From Parachlorella kessleri (lineage: Eukaryota > Chlorophyta > Trebouxiophyceae > Chlorellales > Chlorellaceae): a DNA stretch of 64,000 nucleotides. The DNA lies in NCBI GenBank assembly GCA_001598975.1, contig BBXU01000274.1, positions 1 to 64,000 of the forward strand, in the 5' to 3' direction. The notes under the pieces were generated by a model that was not told the DNA's origin, did not search any database, and saw only the letters and a program-made list of their open reading frames with translations. Within the stretch, counting starts at the first letter, position 1. Every line of letters starts with the position of its first letter. Shown one piece after another: positions 54,401 through 64,000 of the stretch. The translations under genes and the position numbers were made by a program.

Positions 54401-57400
54401 GGAATTCCTCCCTATTTGCCATCAGAAAGTCACAGGCCTCATCAAACAAATCCTGCAATAGAACAGGTGTTGTGTAAACCCAAATATCCATGGGAACACT
54501 GCCATCTGCACCCCCCAGTATCGCCAAACACACCCAGCCCTTATTGGTTATTGATTGAAGACCAAACGACACAGCCGCTCTCGCAGCGCACCATGACACC
54601 AGGGAGGGCACGGCACCCAACAAGATGGTAGCAAGCTTGCAGGTTGCCTGAAAGGCCACAGAGCAGACCATTGCCACAGCGTGGGGCCCTTGCATAGCAT
54701 GCAACCGTACCTCACTTATCCTGGTCTCATTAGAAAGGGCAGAATATTTTGTTGAAAGGGCTGTCAGCTGGCTCTCCAGCTGATGCACCCGCTGCTCTGC
54801 ACCCTGGGCGCTGCCTGCTGCGCCTCCAGCTGGGGCACTAGGATCAGGCAGCGAAGACGGCATGGTAGCTGGCTGCTCTGCCCGGCCGCTGCCGCTGCCA
54901 CTCGGCGAAGGACCGTGGGCAGGGGGAGGCTCATCCACATGCATGTCAACTACACCGTCTCGCTGTGCTGCGAGTGCGGGTGCGGAGGCCATGGGCGCGG
55001 AGGCCAGCCCGAGGAGAGGCACTGCTGCCAGGGATGCCACAGCTGCCCCTCCGGAAGCAACAGGACTTGCCTGGCTGCTTGGCTGGGCATGGGGTCCAGC
55101 GCTGCTGGTCAGAAAAATCGCACATGGCTCAGCAGTGGCTGCTGGGTCGCTACCAGGCTGCCCCGTGGCACGGTCAGTCTCCGGCCCGGCCGGAGCTGCC
55201 ATCATGGCATTTGTCAGCGCCTTGCTGGCTGGCGAGATGGCAGCCACACGTGCTGGCTGGGGCTGTGGCGCCTGTTGCCGTGAAGGTAGGTCCACATCCA
55301 CGGTTACTTCTTCAGCTGCAGCTGCTGCTGTGTCTGGTGCAGTGCTGACAGCAGCATCTACGCCAGGCGCTGCTGCAAGGGGTGCTCGGTGGTGAGCTGT
55401 AGCAGCAGCTTCCCTGACCTGGGCCAGAGCAGCATCCAGCCAATGAGGGGCTCCAACAGCCTTGGCTTGCGACCGACTGGCCAGGGCTACTTCCCCACTG
55501 CTACCCTGCGGAGTCGCCTGCTGTGCCATCCCCTGCTGTGGGTCCTGCTGCTGGGCCTCCCTGCCTTCACCGCCCGCCTCCTCGCTGCCGCCAAGGGAAT
55601 CCGAGAAGAGGTCCCCGACCGCTCCTACTGACATCAGGGTGCTACTGGGCGCCTGCCGGCCTGCACTGTTGGCAGCATTCCCGCCAGAGCCAGCATGGGC
55701 TGTAGCATCTGCTGTATGCGGCAGCCCAGCTGCCTGGTCTGGCTGCTGCTGCTGCTGTGGCTGCTGTGCAGGCTGGGGCACTCGTCCCAGAGGTGTGCCA
55801 AGGCCCTCTCCGGCCGCAGGGGCGTTGCAATCTGTTGACGCTGCCAGGGCTGTTGCAGCAATATCGGCTGGCAGGGAAGGCGGCCGACTGACCAGCAGTT
55901 CTCTTGCTGCTGATGCTGGTGCCTGCCCTACCGCCGCCTCCTCTTGCTCCGCGATGCTAGCAGCAGACCCTGGTCTCCCTGCCGCCCCCTGTGTTGTGGG
56001 TGTACTTGAACCCCCCGCTTCTGGCTTGTCTGTCACTGCCAATGGAGCATGCGGAGATGGCTGCCGAACGGAGGGAACATCACGCTTGGGTGTGGACTTG
56101 CGGCGCCGTTTGTGCGACTGCTGCAACTGCTCAGCTAAGCTTGGAGGCTGTGCGTGGCTCGACATGCGTGACGCGGCTGATGGGCGGCTGCCACTCACAG
56201 TTGCTGGCCCAGACTTCTCTGCTCCCAACGCTATAGGCACATCTGGAGACACCGCAGTTGAGGCTGGGGGATGCACTGCTACCCCAGCCGCTGGCGCCGC
56301 TGCTGCTGCAGCAGATTTTGGAGGCGCCGCCGCTCCTGCACTGGGTGGTGCTACCCCTGGTAGTTCTGCTGGTTCTCCCGCCACTTGGGCCACCAGTGCT
56401 GCTGACGCGCTTGGTGCTACTGCCGCTGCTGGTGGGATTGACTCTGCCTCCGGTGCCGCTGCTGCCGTCGCTGGTACAGCTGGCACTGGGACGGCTATAG
56501 ACTGTTGGAGAGGATGGGTAAAATCCACAGACTTACCCAGGCGGGATGGCCCCTTTGTTGCCTGCTTATTGCGTGGGCCTGACCCTCTTGAGGGTGCAAG
56601 ACCACTTCCCTGCTGCCTCAACGATGGTGATGGTGCTCTTGGTTGTTGCTGCTGGCCCTGTGGCCCTGCAGTGGTGGCCAAGCTGTCTGCAGCGTTCAGC
56701 TTAGCTACGCCCGATGATGAAGCTGGGGCAGACTGGGGCAGTCGCTGGCTGACCACCCCTCCGCTGCCCATGCTCAGCTGCGGCTGTAGCTCCTGCTGCA
56801 GAGACGGAGAAGGCTTGATTACAGCAGGTGCTGCCGCTGAGACACCCAGGGCTACATTCCCTGCTTCCAAGGTAGGCTGTGGTACGACGCTTCTCGCCTG
56901 ATCGGCAGGCCCCTCATCATCTGACAGTGTCAGGTCAATCACATCAGCGTCTGCGGCGGCAGCAGCAGAGGCTGCTCTGTAGCTTTCCGACCGCTGGAGT
57001 ATGTGCTGCTGGTGTTGTCGCTGCTGCTGCTTCTGTGGCCCACCAGAGGAGGTTGCCTGCTGGTTGGTCGGCTGCATATTGCGATGTGCACTGGCCGTGG
57101 CTGCATTTCGAGGGTCGCCAAGGCCATCCCCTAGCCTCCGCACCTTGCTGGCAGGCCCACCAGCAGCACCGCTGCCCACACTGCCATCGACTGCCGCCGC
57201 TGCTGCTGCGTAGGGCGTTCCCCCAGCGCCCTTAGGCGCCTCACCAGACTGAGTGCTTGCACCCAGAGCGTTCTCCGCGGCAGTCTGGGAGCGCTTGCTG
57301 CCAGAGCTTGGGAGAGGCTGGGAGACTGGGGTCCTGTTACGCTGGAGGTGACCCCTCCCCCTAGGGCGCCGCCCGCGGCTGCCAGATGCGGGACCACTGG

Positions 57401-58210
57401 GTGTCCCGGCCGTACCCCTGCATTCTCATGACAGGGGTGGTAACGGCAATCATGATAGCGTGAAGTAGAGTACGTGTTGTGATGCCTCCGGCAACCTCAC
57501 GCGCGCCAGGAAGACAGGGCAAGAAGCAATCAACCCTTTTTGAAGGCCACCCAGCAATGCCAAGCCTGGCCAAAGAAAAAGAAGCTGACATAAATAATGA
57601 GTGCAATCAGTAAGCAGTTTCTTGAAGACTTATCAAGGCTCACACGCACCTGCTGCCAAGGCTTTGTGTGGCCTGCAGCCCGCTGTTGGTTTGCGGGTTT
57701 CTAGCTTGGGCAGGGGTGGGTCCAGACCCAGCCTACACACCAACTGCCGGCAATCATTGGGCCTGCCAAGTATATGTACAATGCTAGGTGCAGTCGAGTG
57801 CCACAGCATGCCATAACTGATCTCAGCCTGCCTTGATACAAGCTGGGAAGGCTAAAGGGAGCACCTGCTCCGCTACAGTGCCCCACCTGTGCCTGCTGCT
57901 GCTGCTGCTGCTGAGGCCGCTGCTGCTGCTGGCGAGCCTCAAGCAGGCTCATGAAGTATTCCAGGCGGGACAGCCTCAGCTCCAGGGGCTTCACACTTGC
58001 TGCACCATCCCTCCGCTGGGCAGCAATGAGCTGAACAACCTGTGCACGCTGGTCCCTTAGGCCCTCTACAGAGCTCGCTCCAGGAAACTCCTGACAAAGC
58101 GCCGCAAACTCGTCGGGGTCTGCTAGTCCCTGCGCTGCCACCTGGCCAGCTGTCCCAGCTGTTCCACTCGGGGCACCATCCTCTAATAAGTCCCAGGCCC
58201 CACCATACAT
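48448..58210 (-). CDS. Giant coiled-coil protein with SUMO-interacting motif (over 2000 aa; 5' joins uncertain)
   Basis: Secure exons (minus strand): 57417-54711, 54452-54390, 54168-52816, 52537-52415, 52040-51791, 51351-51064, 50873-50757, 50535-50300, 49975-49368, 49003-48853, 48600-48448; their phases close to the stop. The 57417 exon needs phase-2 input and has no in-frame ATG, so the gene starts upstream. A good candidate first exon is 58210-57887 (MYGGAWDLLEDG ... RLEYFMSLLEARQQQQ), but an exon in between (near 57745-57640) is unresolved. The long exon is disordered and contains DVIDLTLSDDEG, a textbook SUMO-interacting motif, near 56945. The middle third is continuous coiled coil (LEQRVEGMGRQAEQQAARL). 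A 13-proline run then precedes a helical C terminus (WLLDFLRWYKGHR, AWLEDYFLHDAR, SFWQHIAQEAEE) and an acidic end (EIEALDDPEVEVADNPD). Possibly a nuclear scaffold; family not recognised. Confidence 0.68.
48676..48722. repeat. Alternating purine-pyrimidine and CA/C-rich intronic tract
   Basis: GCGCGTGCGCACGCACGCAC is followed by CA repeats and C runs. It lies in the last intron of the giant coiled-coil gene and has Z-DNA-forming composition. Confidence 0.7.
49739..49799 (-). repeat. Trinucleotide run encoding polyproline and polyalanine
   Basis: GGT/GGC and GCT repeats on the plus strand encode 13 consecutive Pro and then seven Ala on the minus strand, within exon 49975-49368. Confidence 0.9.
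56912..56948 (-). other. SUMO-interacting motif
   Basis: The encoded residues are ADVIDLTLSDDEG: a hydrophobic core V-I-D-L-T-L flanked by acidic D-D-E and a phosphorylatable Ser. This matches the consensus [VI]-[VI]-x-[VIL] with a C-terminal acidic patch. It lies in an otherwise disordered Ala/Ser-rich region. Confidence 0.7.
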
Positions 58211-58351
58211 GTACTCTGCACGGCGTGAGGGGGGCCAGCAGAGGAGGCCCCTTTGCTGGAATGTGTCGGCACTACTCAACACTTGCAGAACATCTGACGG
58301 CAGTGCGCAACTAGAAGTTTCTGGTCGTCCAGGGTAGTTCAAGTGCCTTGG

Positions 58352-58356
58352 TTACA
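58352..58356 (-). terminator. TGTAA downstream of the small ORF
   Basis: TGTAA on the minus strand lies about 120 nt past the stop of the 49-codon ORF at 58475. It is also upstream of the giant coiled-coil gene's likely start, so it may separate the two transcripts. Confidence 0.4.
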
Positions 58357-58474
58357 ACGCACCTTGCCAAACCGGCTGCTGATGGGGCCCTCCCAGTGCT
58401 TGTGATCGTGTTAGGCTTAACTCTGCCAGCGGTAAGGGTGTTCAACGTTGTCTCACGAAACCCTGCTAAGTACA

Positions 58475-58624
58475 CTACCATCCAAAGTACTTCTGTTTCC
58501 TGGCATCGACAGCGCGCTGCACTGCAAGTCCAATGAGGCCCAGCACGGTCAGCACGCCTTTCTCCCCTACAGTTCCTGTATCCGCTGCTGCCATTTCTTT
58601 TGTAATATACATCACCGTACGCAT
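58475..58624 (-). CDS. Possible 49-aa single-span membrane microprotein
   Basis: The ORF runs from ATG at 58624 to TAG at 58475 with no intron. Its sequence is an N-terminal MRTVMYITKEMAAAD segment, a hydrophobic core GVLTVLGLIGLAV, and a basic end RAVDARKQKYFGW. The pattern of polar head, one short membrane helix, then positive charges is typical of real small membrane proteins and unusual for chance ORFs in this GC-rich DNA. A TGTAA follows at 58356-58352. A second in-frame Met (MAAADTG) is an alternative start. No family recognised. It overlaps the 5' region of the F-box gene in antisense, so it may also be chance. Confidence 0.35.
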   Translation of the reverse strand: MRTVMYITKEMAAADTGTVGEKGVLTVLGLIGLAVQRAVDARKQKYFGW

Positions 58625-58632
58625 TTGACATC

Positions 58633-58734
58633 ATGCTGCAGGGCGAGAAGTGCTTGTGGGGTGCCCCATGCCCACCTGCCAACACCCCAGTTCTCAATGA
58701 TTCGATCAACAACGTTAATATCGAGCGGCTGCCG
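58633..58734 (+). other. Possible upstream ORF / 5' exon of the F-box gene
   Basis: An ATG at 58633 opens 34 codons (MLQGEKCLWG ... NIERLP) up to a strong donor, GTAAGC. Splicing to the acceptor at 58809 removes 75 nt, so spliced or not the frame continues to TAA at 58834-58836. It therefore overlaps the F-box ATG at 58821 out of frame. If transcribed, it would be an overlapping uORF able to repress translation. Confidence 0.4.
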
Positions 58735-58820
58735 GTAAGCACTAGGCGCTGTAGCAGTCATGCCGTGACTTGGGAGTCTGGGGCGTACGCGTTTCTCGCT
58801 TGTGCCCAGGCTATTGGACG

Positions 58821-61609
58821 ATGGGCAGTTCCATAATGCCGCAGGCGGAGCTGCTGGCCAGGATTTTGGGTGCCCTCACGCCAGCCCACCTGCACTGGGC
58901 AGAATTGGTGTGCCGCAGCTTCAGGGCAGTAGGCAAGTGTTTACCCCGCCTCCCTTGTAGCCAAGAACTGACCTCGCACTGAGGCGTATCCCATGGTCCG
59001 ATTGCAATGAGGGCAATCTCATAGCTGTGTGCTCTAGCTGGTGCCGGAGGTGTCTCGGCGGTATTGGTATCAACCAGTACTTCCTGGAGCTTGTTTCTGC
59101 ATGCAGTTGTACAGTTTCAGCTGTGGAAGCAGGCCTGCCAGGCTGCACACAAGCCCCTAGCCTGCGTAGCTCCTGCCGTGGATCTTGAAGAGGTACCTGG
59201 TCAGTTTGGGGCACAGCAGTGGCCTCATGTGGACGAGGGTCGGACGTCGGCCTTCTATAAGCGGTGGGTTCGCTCCCCAGGCATTGCGCTACCTTCTGTG
59301 CCTGCTGCTTTGGTGGGGAGGTATGGCCAGGCCCTTCACTTGCCTATGGCCCTTCCATCGGCTGTACCGTGCAGCGGACTAAAGGGGTGCCATGAAAGGA
59401 CCTGCGCCGACTCGCCTCAGAGCAGGCCAAGTCAGTGCAGGAACCACACAAAGCATGTGGAGCTTCCCTTGGCATTCCCTGCAGCCTCTACTACCGCCTC
59501 AGCGCGCCCCAGGCACGGGAATCCCTCATCGCGTCAGCTATCGCTGCCTCCAGCACTGACCACCCTCAGGAGCGGGTGGACCACCTGCTGTCCCCCATCG
59601 CTCACTCCCGCAGCCTCCTTTGCTACTGGAGCTCGGCTGGCTCCGAGGTGAGAGCGGTGGGAAGGGCGGAGGCTGGACATGTTGGATGACTGCTTAGACT
59701 GGTGTCGGTGGGAGGTACGGCAGTAGGACATGTGCAAGCGAAACCCCACCCTGCATCTGTCGCTTAGCCTTTGAGTGCAGCTTCTTACGGGAGAGCGGCT
59801 CTTGTTGAGGAAGCTGGGCAGGTGTATGTGTCTGGCTGGCGCAAGTGCACTTGGCCAGTGTGGGCCGGTCGATGCACCGTTCGCAGGCTAGGAACATGCT
59901 TTGCAGCCCTCACGGCATGGTCACTGCTACCCGCATGCAGGATGAGAACAGTGTGGAGGTGCTGAGCTTTGCCCTGGCCCACCCACTGTGCCTGGTGCGG
60001 CGGATAGATTTGCGGCCCTTCAAAGCCTTCTTCCAGACCGGGAACCCCGTCTACTCTCCCAAGGCAGTGCGCTTCCGGCTGGGGGGCATGGACTGCTTTG
60101 GGCCTCAGGGCAAGCCCCTGCCGAGGATGGTGTTGCAGCAAGGAGCCGAGCGCGTGCGTCCTGGGTCGCTGGCTAGGGGCACACGCGCGGCGCTGGAGGC
60201 GGCGGCAGAGGCGGCAGCGGCCCACGGTGGGGCACCTGCGGCACACCAGCTACCTGCGGGAGCACACTTGTGGGAGGGGTTTGGAGGCCTCGGCCCGGTG
60301 CTGCTTGGGCCGGGGGTGTTTGTGGGAGCTGGGGCGGTATTTGGCCCGGAGGTCGAGCCCCTGCCCCCTGGGCCACAGCCTGGGGAGGGTCAGCGGAGGC
60401 GCAGGCTGCAGCCTGAGGCGCCGTTGCTGCCTGCCAGCACGGTGTGGCAGTCGCCGGTCTTCCCCATGCAGCAGGCGGACCTGCTGCAGGAGTTTGAGAT
60501 TGAGCCTACGCTTTGTGTTGGAGGCCTGCTGCAGGTGCGCAGCAGTTCCTGGCTCAGCGCTCTGTGCATAGGGTATTTGTCCGCTTGTCTCCTGGGTTTC
60601 AGCTGAGCTGAAGCCTAGCTCAGGTTGAGTCGAGCTGGAGTTGTATGGTGTTGTCCGTCCTACTGGCATAGTAGAAAAACCATGAGCTGCCCTCCAAGGT
60701 CATGCATTGCAGTCTCGTGTGCTTCGCAGCACACATTCAACATCATAGGCGCCTGCTGATCGGTGCAGATCGAGCTGCTCGGCAAAGTGCAGCGGCAGGA
60801 GCCAGACCATCTGCTATACGCCTGCCTGGCCTACGTGCGAGCGCTGGGCGTGCCGCTGTACAACTTCAGGGTTGTGGAGGACCCTCCTGGCCAGGCCTTG
60901 GCTGAGGTCTCCGCTGCTACCAATGCTGATGCCTTAGGGTCCACAGAAGCGCAGCAGCACCATTTGACAGCGGAGCAGCCAGCAGCGGACAGTCAGCCAC
61001 ATGAGCAGGGAGGGCAAGCAAGCCACTCCCTGCGGTTGAAGTATCATTCTCAGGACGTGCTCTTGCGCCAGGGAGGCCTGGTGCGTGTGTCTGAGGGAGG
61101 CCGTGTCTGGGAGCTGCGGCGGAACCACATGGAGGCTCACATGGAGGACGACTCCATGGCAGCCGGAGCAGGGTTGCAGGGAGGCGGGATGGTGGCAGCG
61201 CAGCCGGCTGGGGATGTGGATGAGGACATGTGGAGCGGCTCCGAGGTGGAGGGGTGAGTGGGCTGCTGGCCGGAGGTTTGTATTGGAGGCATCGCAGTCG
61301 CAAGTCATTTGCCGGTGGGCTTAGCTGCTGGTAGGAGGGCAATCGATGGTTTCAATAGCAGCTGAGGCCGAGTAGATGTTGACACATGCGCTATCATGCA
61401 ATCCAAAGCCTTGCACCCGGTTTCCGCTCGGTGTTTGAACTGAGCTGAATAAATCGCAGGTTGGGGTATTGCTTCGGTCAATATTATCTGCTGCTTCTCT
61501 GGCATGCAGGGACGACCCTTTCGAGTTTGCTGCCAACATGCCCCACCTTGATGAGTTTAATGACAGCGACGAAGAGCCAGACTGGGAGAACCAACCATTT
61601 GCAGACTGA
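58821..61609 (+). CDS. F-box protein, At4g00755-like (6 exons, 543 aa)
   Basis: Exons: 58821-58938, 59107-59192, 59399-59647, 59941-60534, 60769-61253, 61510-61609; all phases close. The N terminus is an F-box (MPQAELLARILGALTPAHLH, then VCRSFRAV), which binds Skp1 in SCF ubiquitin ligases. The body matches the plant F-box family typified by At4g00755: IAASSTDHPQERVDHLL, YWSSAGSE, RIDLRPFKAFFQTGNPVYSP, AVRFRLG, PVFPMQQADLLQEFEI, LCVGGLLQ and IELLGKVQRQEPDHLLYACL. An alga-specific Ala/Gly/Pro insert of about 75 residues splits the middle, and an acidic tail (DEFNDSDEEPDWENQ) is added. Exon 1 and exon 2 ends are the least certain (a longer exon 2 to 59263 would break the frame). Substrate unknown. 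Confidence 0.78.
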
Positions 61610-62686
61610 GTTGCACTCGGCTGCTCCACACCCAGCACCATGGCTTTGTATGCTAGAAGTTTGATCGGGTGCGCTGCTTCCCTCTTTGTTGTGTACATGC
61701 GTTGTTGCATCCTGATGTTCTGGGTGCTATGCCGCGCGCTCTATTGTTCGGACGGGTGACAAAACCTACTGAACCTCATGTGCATTTGAGCTTGCTAAAC
61801 CTGGTTCCCCATGAAAGGAGCTCGTGCCTTGTTGTTGAGTCCATTGTTGTCTCACACTAATGCAATGCAACCATGTCCAACAATACATGCTGGGCGCAAC
61901 TGTCGATGTGGAGCTGCCACGCCATACCTGCTGTAGTACCACACAAATTAGACTGCATGTACCGTAAGCTTGCGCTGCAACCTGCGTGGTAGGTTTCAAC
62001 GGTTGCAACCTCACTGGCTGGTGGCACAAGTGCTCCAGTACTGACAAGGCTTGGAAGACGCAGTGTGTTTGCATAGGCATGCCATTGCATGCAGATATTA
62101 GTGGATGGTCACTAGAAGCTGAACAGTGCACTTTCCTGTGGCAGTGGCTTGTTGACTGTGGGCACGGGGGAGACACTCGAGTGCCTTTGGATGGATGCCT
62201 TTGGTGGAAAGCCGATGTCAAATGGGTAGCAGCAAAGCCGCATCTCTCTTGCTAAAGATGTACTTTCCCTCCTACATGTACCCACCGACTTGCAATTGAG
62301 CCCAAAAAGTAGTTTGAGTGGCATGCAGATGAGCACCATGGCATGCTCACGAGTTTCCCGCCATGGTCACTGGGGACTTAATGAGAGTTTCAAAGCTTGT
62401 GGAAGTCCGGCAAAAACGAACAAGCCTCCCTTCAACAGACTCCTTTTGTCGAAGCGATTTCTGCAGGCCTCACTGCGCACCGTCCCCCACCGAATGTGAG
62501 TTGCCTGGCCAGCACACCGGCCTGCATAAGGAGCCTGTAAAACGGCAAACTGACAGACTGAGCCGCTAGCTGCAGCTGAGCTGCTGTTTTGAAGAAGCTC
62601 CAAGTTGAGCTGCGTGGCTGCCTCCGCAAACAAGCTCAAAACCTTGCTTGCCTAGCATAAACTGTTCGCCCCTACCTGCAGGCAGC
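61610..62686. other. Intergenic region between two plus-strand genes
   Basis: About 1.1 kb that should contain the F-box 3' UTR and the promoter of the next gene. A 151-codon minus-strand ORF (61766-62221) has mixed composition and no splice or poly(A) support, so I do not call it. Nothing else is visible. Confidence 0.45.
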
Positions 62687-63891
62687 ATGGCTGCAAGGCT
62701 GTGGAGGACTGCCTTTGGAGGCTGCTCAGGAGCGGGCCCAAGCGCAGCAGCAGACAGTGCAGTTGCCACAGCTGCGGCCTGTGTCAACACAGCTGCCGTA
62801 GCCAAGGGCACAGGGCTGCTGTCCTGCATGGCACATGCTATCATGCCAAAGTGGGAGCAGCAAGCGACACCAGAAGCTGTGCCACTGCTGCCACTGGGAC
62901 CCAATCAGGATACGAACAAGCGGCGCCAGGCGCAGAACAGCCAGGGCAGCCAGCAGCTGTGTGAGCGTGAGCCAAGCAGCAGCTGCGGTCTGCTGCGCGC
63001 CCGCAAGCGGTGAGTCTGCGCTGCAAGCAAAAATCAAGCTTGGCTTCTTCCTGCGGTGTAGGCGCTCTGTCGACCGCATGCACCAGAGTTCTGTGCATCA
63101 CTCCAAGCAATGTCCCAGGTAGGCCCACCTAGCATCCCTATCCCATCTCAGAGTGACAAGCATGCAGTCATGCTGTACCTTCAGGAGCTGCTTGGACTTG
63201 ACAGAGGTGGGAGCACAGGAGAACCAGGATACCGACAAAACAGACTTGGAGGCGGCCCAGCAGCTGCCGAGCATTACCCAGCCTTGCGTCCAGCAGCATC
63301 ACCTGCCCACTGCCAGCCACCATGTGCAGCTACCGACCATCCCACGCAAAATGGTAGTGGATGCAGCCGCGGCAGGAGCCTCACAGCATTCTAACTGCCA
63401 GCGGCCTAAGGTAATCACATTCGGCACCGTGGCCGATGAAGCAGAGGCACCCAGCACCCACATCAGTGCAGTGGCTGAACGGCAGGCCCGTCCTTGGCGA
63501 GCAGCCTCGCCCTGGATCTCTGTGCCGCCGCCCTGCTCGCCAGATGGTTGGCCACTGTTTGAAGATGCCGACGAGCAGGACGTCTTTGATGACGATTGTC
63601 CCCTTTCTGCTGGTGAGGCTCTGAATGTCTTCTTCTGGGAAGATAGTGGCAATGACAAACTCAGATTGCTTAAAACACACTCAACAATCATGATGTTGCT
63701 GTCGAATGGTCGTCGGCTTTCGAAAGGGTGTGCTCTGGTGTGCAGAGCTGCAGTCATTTGAGGCGGATCCCAGCGGCTGTGGGCAGGAAGACAGCCAGCA
63801 TTCTGAGGGTGGGTGGAGAAGTGATTCTAACCGCCAAAGCAAACCTGCAGCTGTTGTTGGCCATGCTCACACCGCTTGTTGCTACTGGTAG
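62687..63891 (+). CDS. Unrecognised 317-aa protein (4 exons)
   Basis: Exons: 62687-63009, 63062-63118, 63185-63612, 63746-63891; all phases close. The start is MAARLWRTAFGGCSG. The first exon is Ala/Gln-rich with a basic end (LLRARKR). Exon 2 is a short basic link (RSVDRMHQSS). Exon 3 holds the most protein-like part: KVITFGTVADEAEAP, WRAASPWISVPPP, DGWPLFEDADEQDVFDDDCP. The last exon is Ser/Gly-rich and ends ACCYW. No membrane span or catalytic motif is seen. An alternative without the last intron (donor CTG|GTGAGG at 63613) would end at 63761. Confidence 0.6.
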
Positions 63892-63930
63892 TAGGTAGCT
63901 GCGTCTTAGATATATGACTGCTCACCTGCT

Positions 63931-63935
63931 TGTAA
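63931..63935 (+). terminator. Poly(A) signal TGTAA
   Basis: TGTAA lies 40 nt past the stop at 63891. The close spacing supports the last exon chosen for this gene. Confidence 0.6.
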
Positions 63936-64000
63936 TTATGCAGTGCGGCTAAAGCTGGGCACAAGTATCAGGCCTCCCTGCAAACACAAATATGTGCCAA

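Noticed and set aside
55462..56901. 479-codon plus-strand ORF
   Set aside because: It lies antisense to the long disordered exon of the giant coiled-coil gene. Its Ala/Gly/Cys-rich sequence is what the complement of Gln/Ala/Ser codons produces, and it has no start, splice or poly(A) context.
58311..58742. 143-codon minus-strand ORF overlapping the microprotein
   Set aside because: Its composition (Arg/Thr/Cys-rich, no pattern) is unlike a protein, and joining it to the giant coiled-coil gene would need a 16-nt intron.
59193..59263. Longer exon 2 of the F-box gene ending SAFYKR
   Set aside because: It ends in phase 2, which forces the next exon into a frame that loses the conserved AASSTD...YWSS region. 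The GTACCT donor at 59193 keeps the frame.
61766..62221. 151-codon minus-strand ORF
   Set aside because: Mixed, His/Ser/Cys-rich composition, no recognised motif, no splice sites and no TGTAA downstream; probably chance.
1..64000. CRISPR arrays, bacterial operons, ribosome binding sites, insertion sequences
   Set aside because: The intron-rich, TGTAA-polyadenylated genes show eukaryotic nuclear DNA. No spaced palindromic repeats, inverted-repeat-bounded transposase or reverse transcriptase was seen.

Overview
This window looks like nuclear DNA from a green alga, most likely a chlorophycean such as a Chlamydomonadales or Sphaeropleales relative. The evidence is: genes broken into many short exons with GT-AG introns (donors mostly GTGAGT, GTGGGT or GTGCGT; acceptors mostly TGCAG); high GC with Gln, Ala and Ser homopolymer tracts; TGTAA, the chlorophyte polyadenylation signal, soon after several stop codons; and families typical of algae (a receptor-like protein with cyclase domains, a MORN-filamin protein, an At4g00755-type F-box protein). 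The species is not identified. I saw no rRNA, tRNA, CRISPR array or transposase. All gene models were built by hand from splice motifs and reading-frame phase. Where the text says the phases close, the exon lengths sum to a multiple of three with no internal stop.

Layout. 0.2-0.5 kb (-): end of a small plastid-type membrane/zinc-motif protein. 1.2-8.9 kb (+): 13-exon membrane-anchored coiled-coil protein with a C-terminal TPR-like region (1182 aa), whose introns hold decayed copies of its own exons. 9.7-24.2 kb (-): a 36-exon, 2037-aa receptor-like protein with signal peptide, leucine-rich repeats, fibronectin-like modules, one membrane span, three tandem class III nucleotide cyclase homology domains and a Ser/Pro/Arg-rich tail; this is the most notable object here. 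25.4-34.8 kb (-): a 14-exon, 2319-aa disordered protein with a C-terminal coiled coil. 35.3-37.3 kb (+): an unrecognised gene with an ambiguous 5' end. 38.1-45.0 kb (-): a 16-exon protein with about 13 MORN repeats followed by two filamin repeats. 45.2-47.8 kb (+): a CHID1-like GH18 protein. 48.4-58.2 kb (-): a giant coiled-coil protein with a SUMO-interacting motif and a polyproline run. 58.5-58.6 kb (-): a possible 49-aa membrane microprotein. 58.8-61.6 kb (+): an At4g00755-like F-box protein. 62.7-63.9 kb (+): a 317-aa unrecognised protein.

The genes do not form one pathway. Possible links are shared promoters (34.8-35.2 kb and 45.0-45.2 kb, both divergent pairs) and convergent 3' ends (8.9-9.6, 37.3-38.0 and 47.8-48.4 kb). 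The strongest biological idea is that the triple-cyclase receptor splits its catalytic residues between domains. Domain 1 keeps both metal-binding aspartates, domain 3 keeps the Asp/Asn/Arg set of the opposite half-site, and domain 2 lacks the metal ligands. One polypeptide could therefore rebuild a C1/C2-type active site like that of animal membrane adenylyl cyclases.
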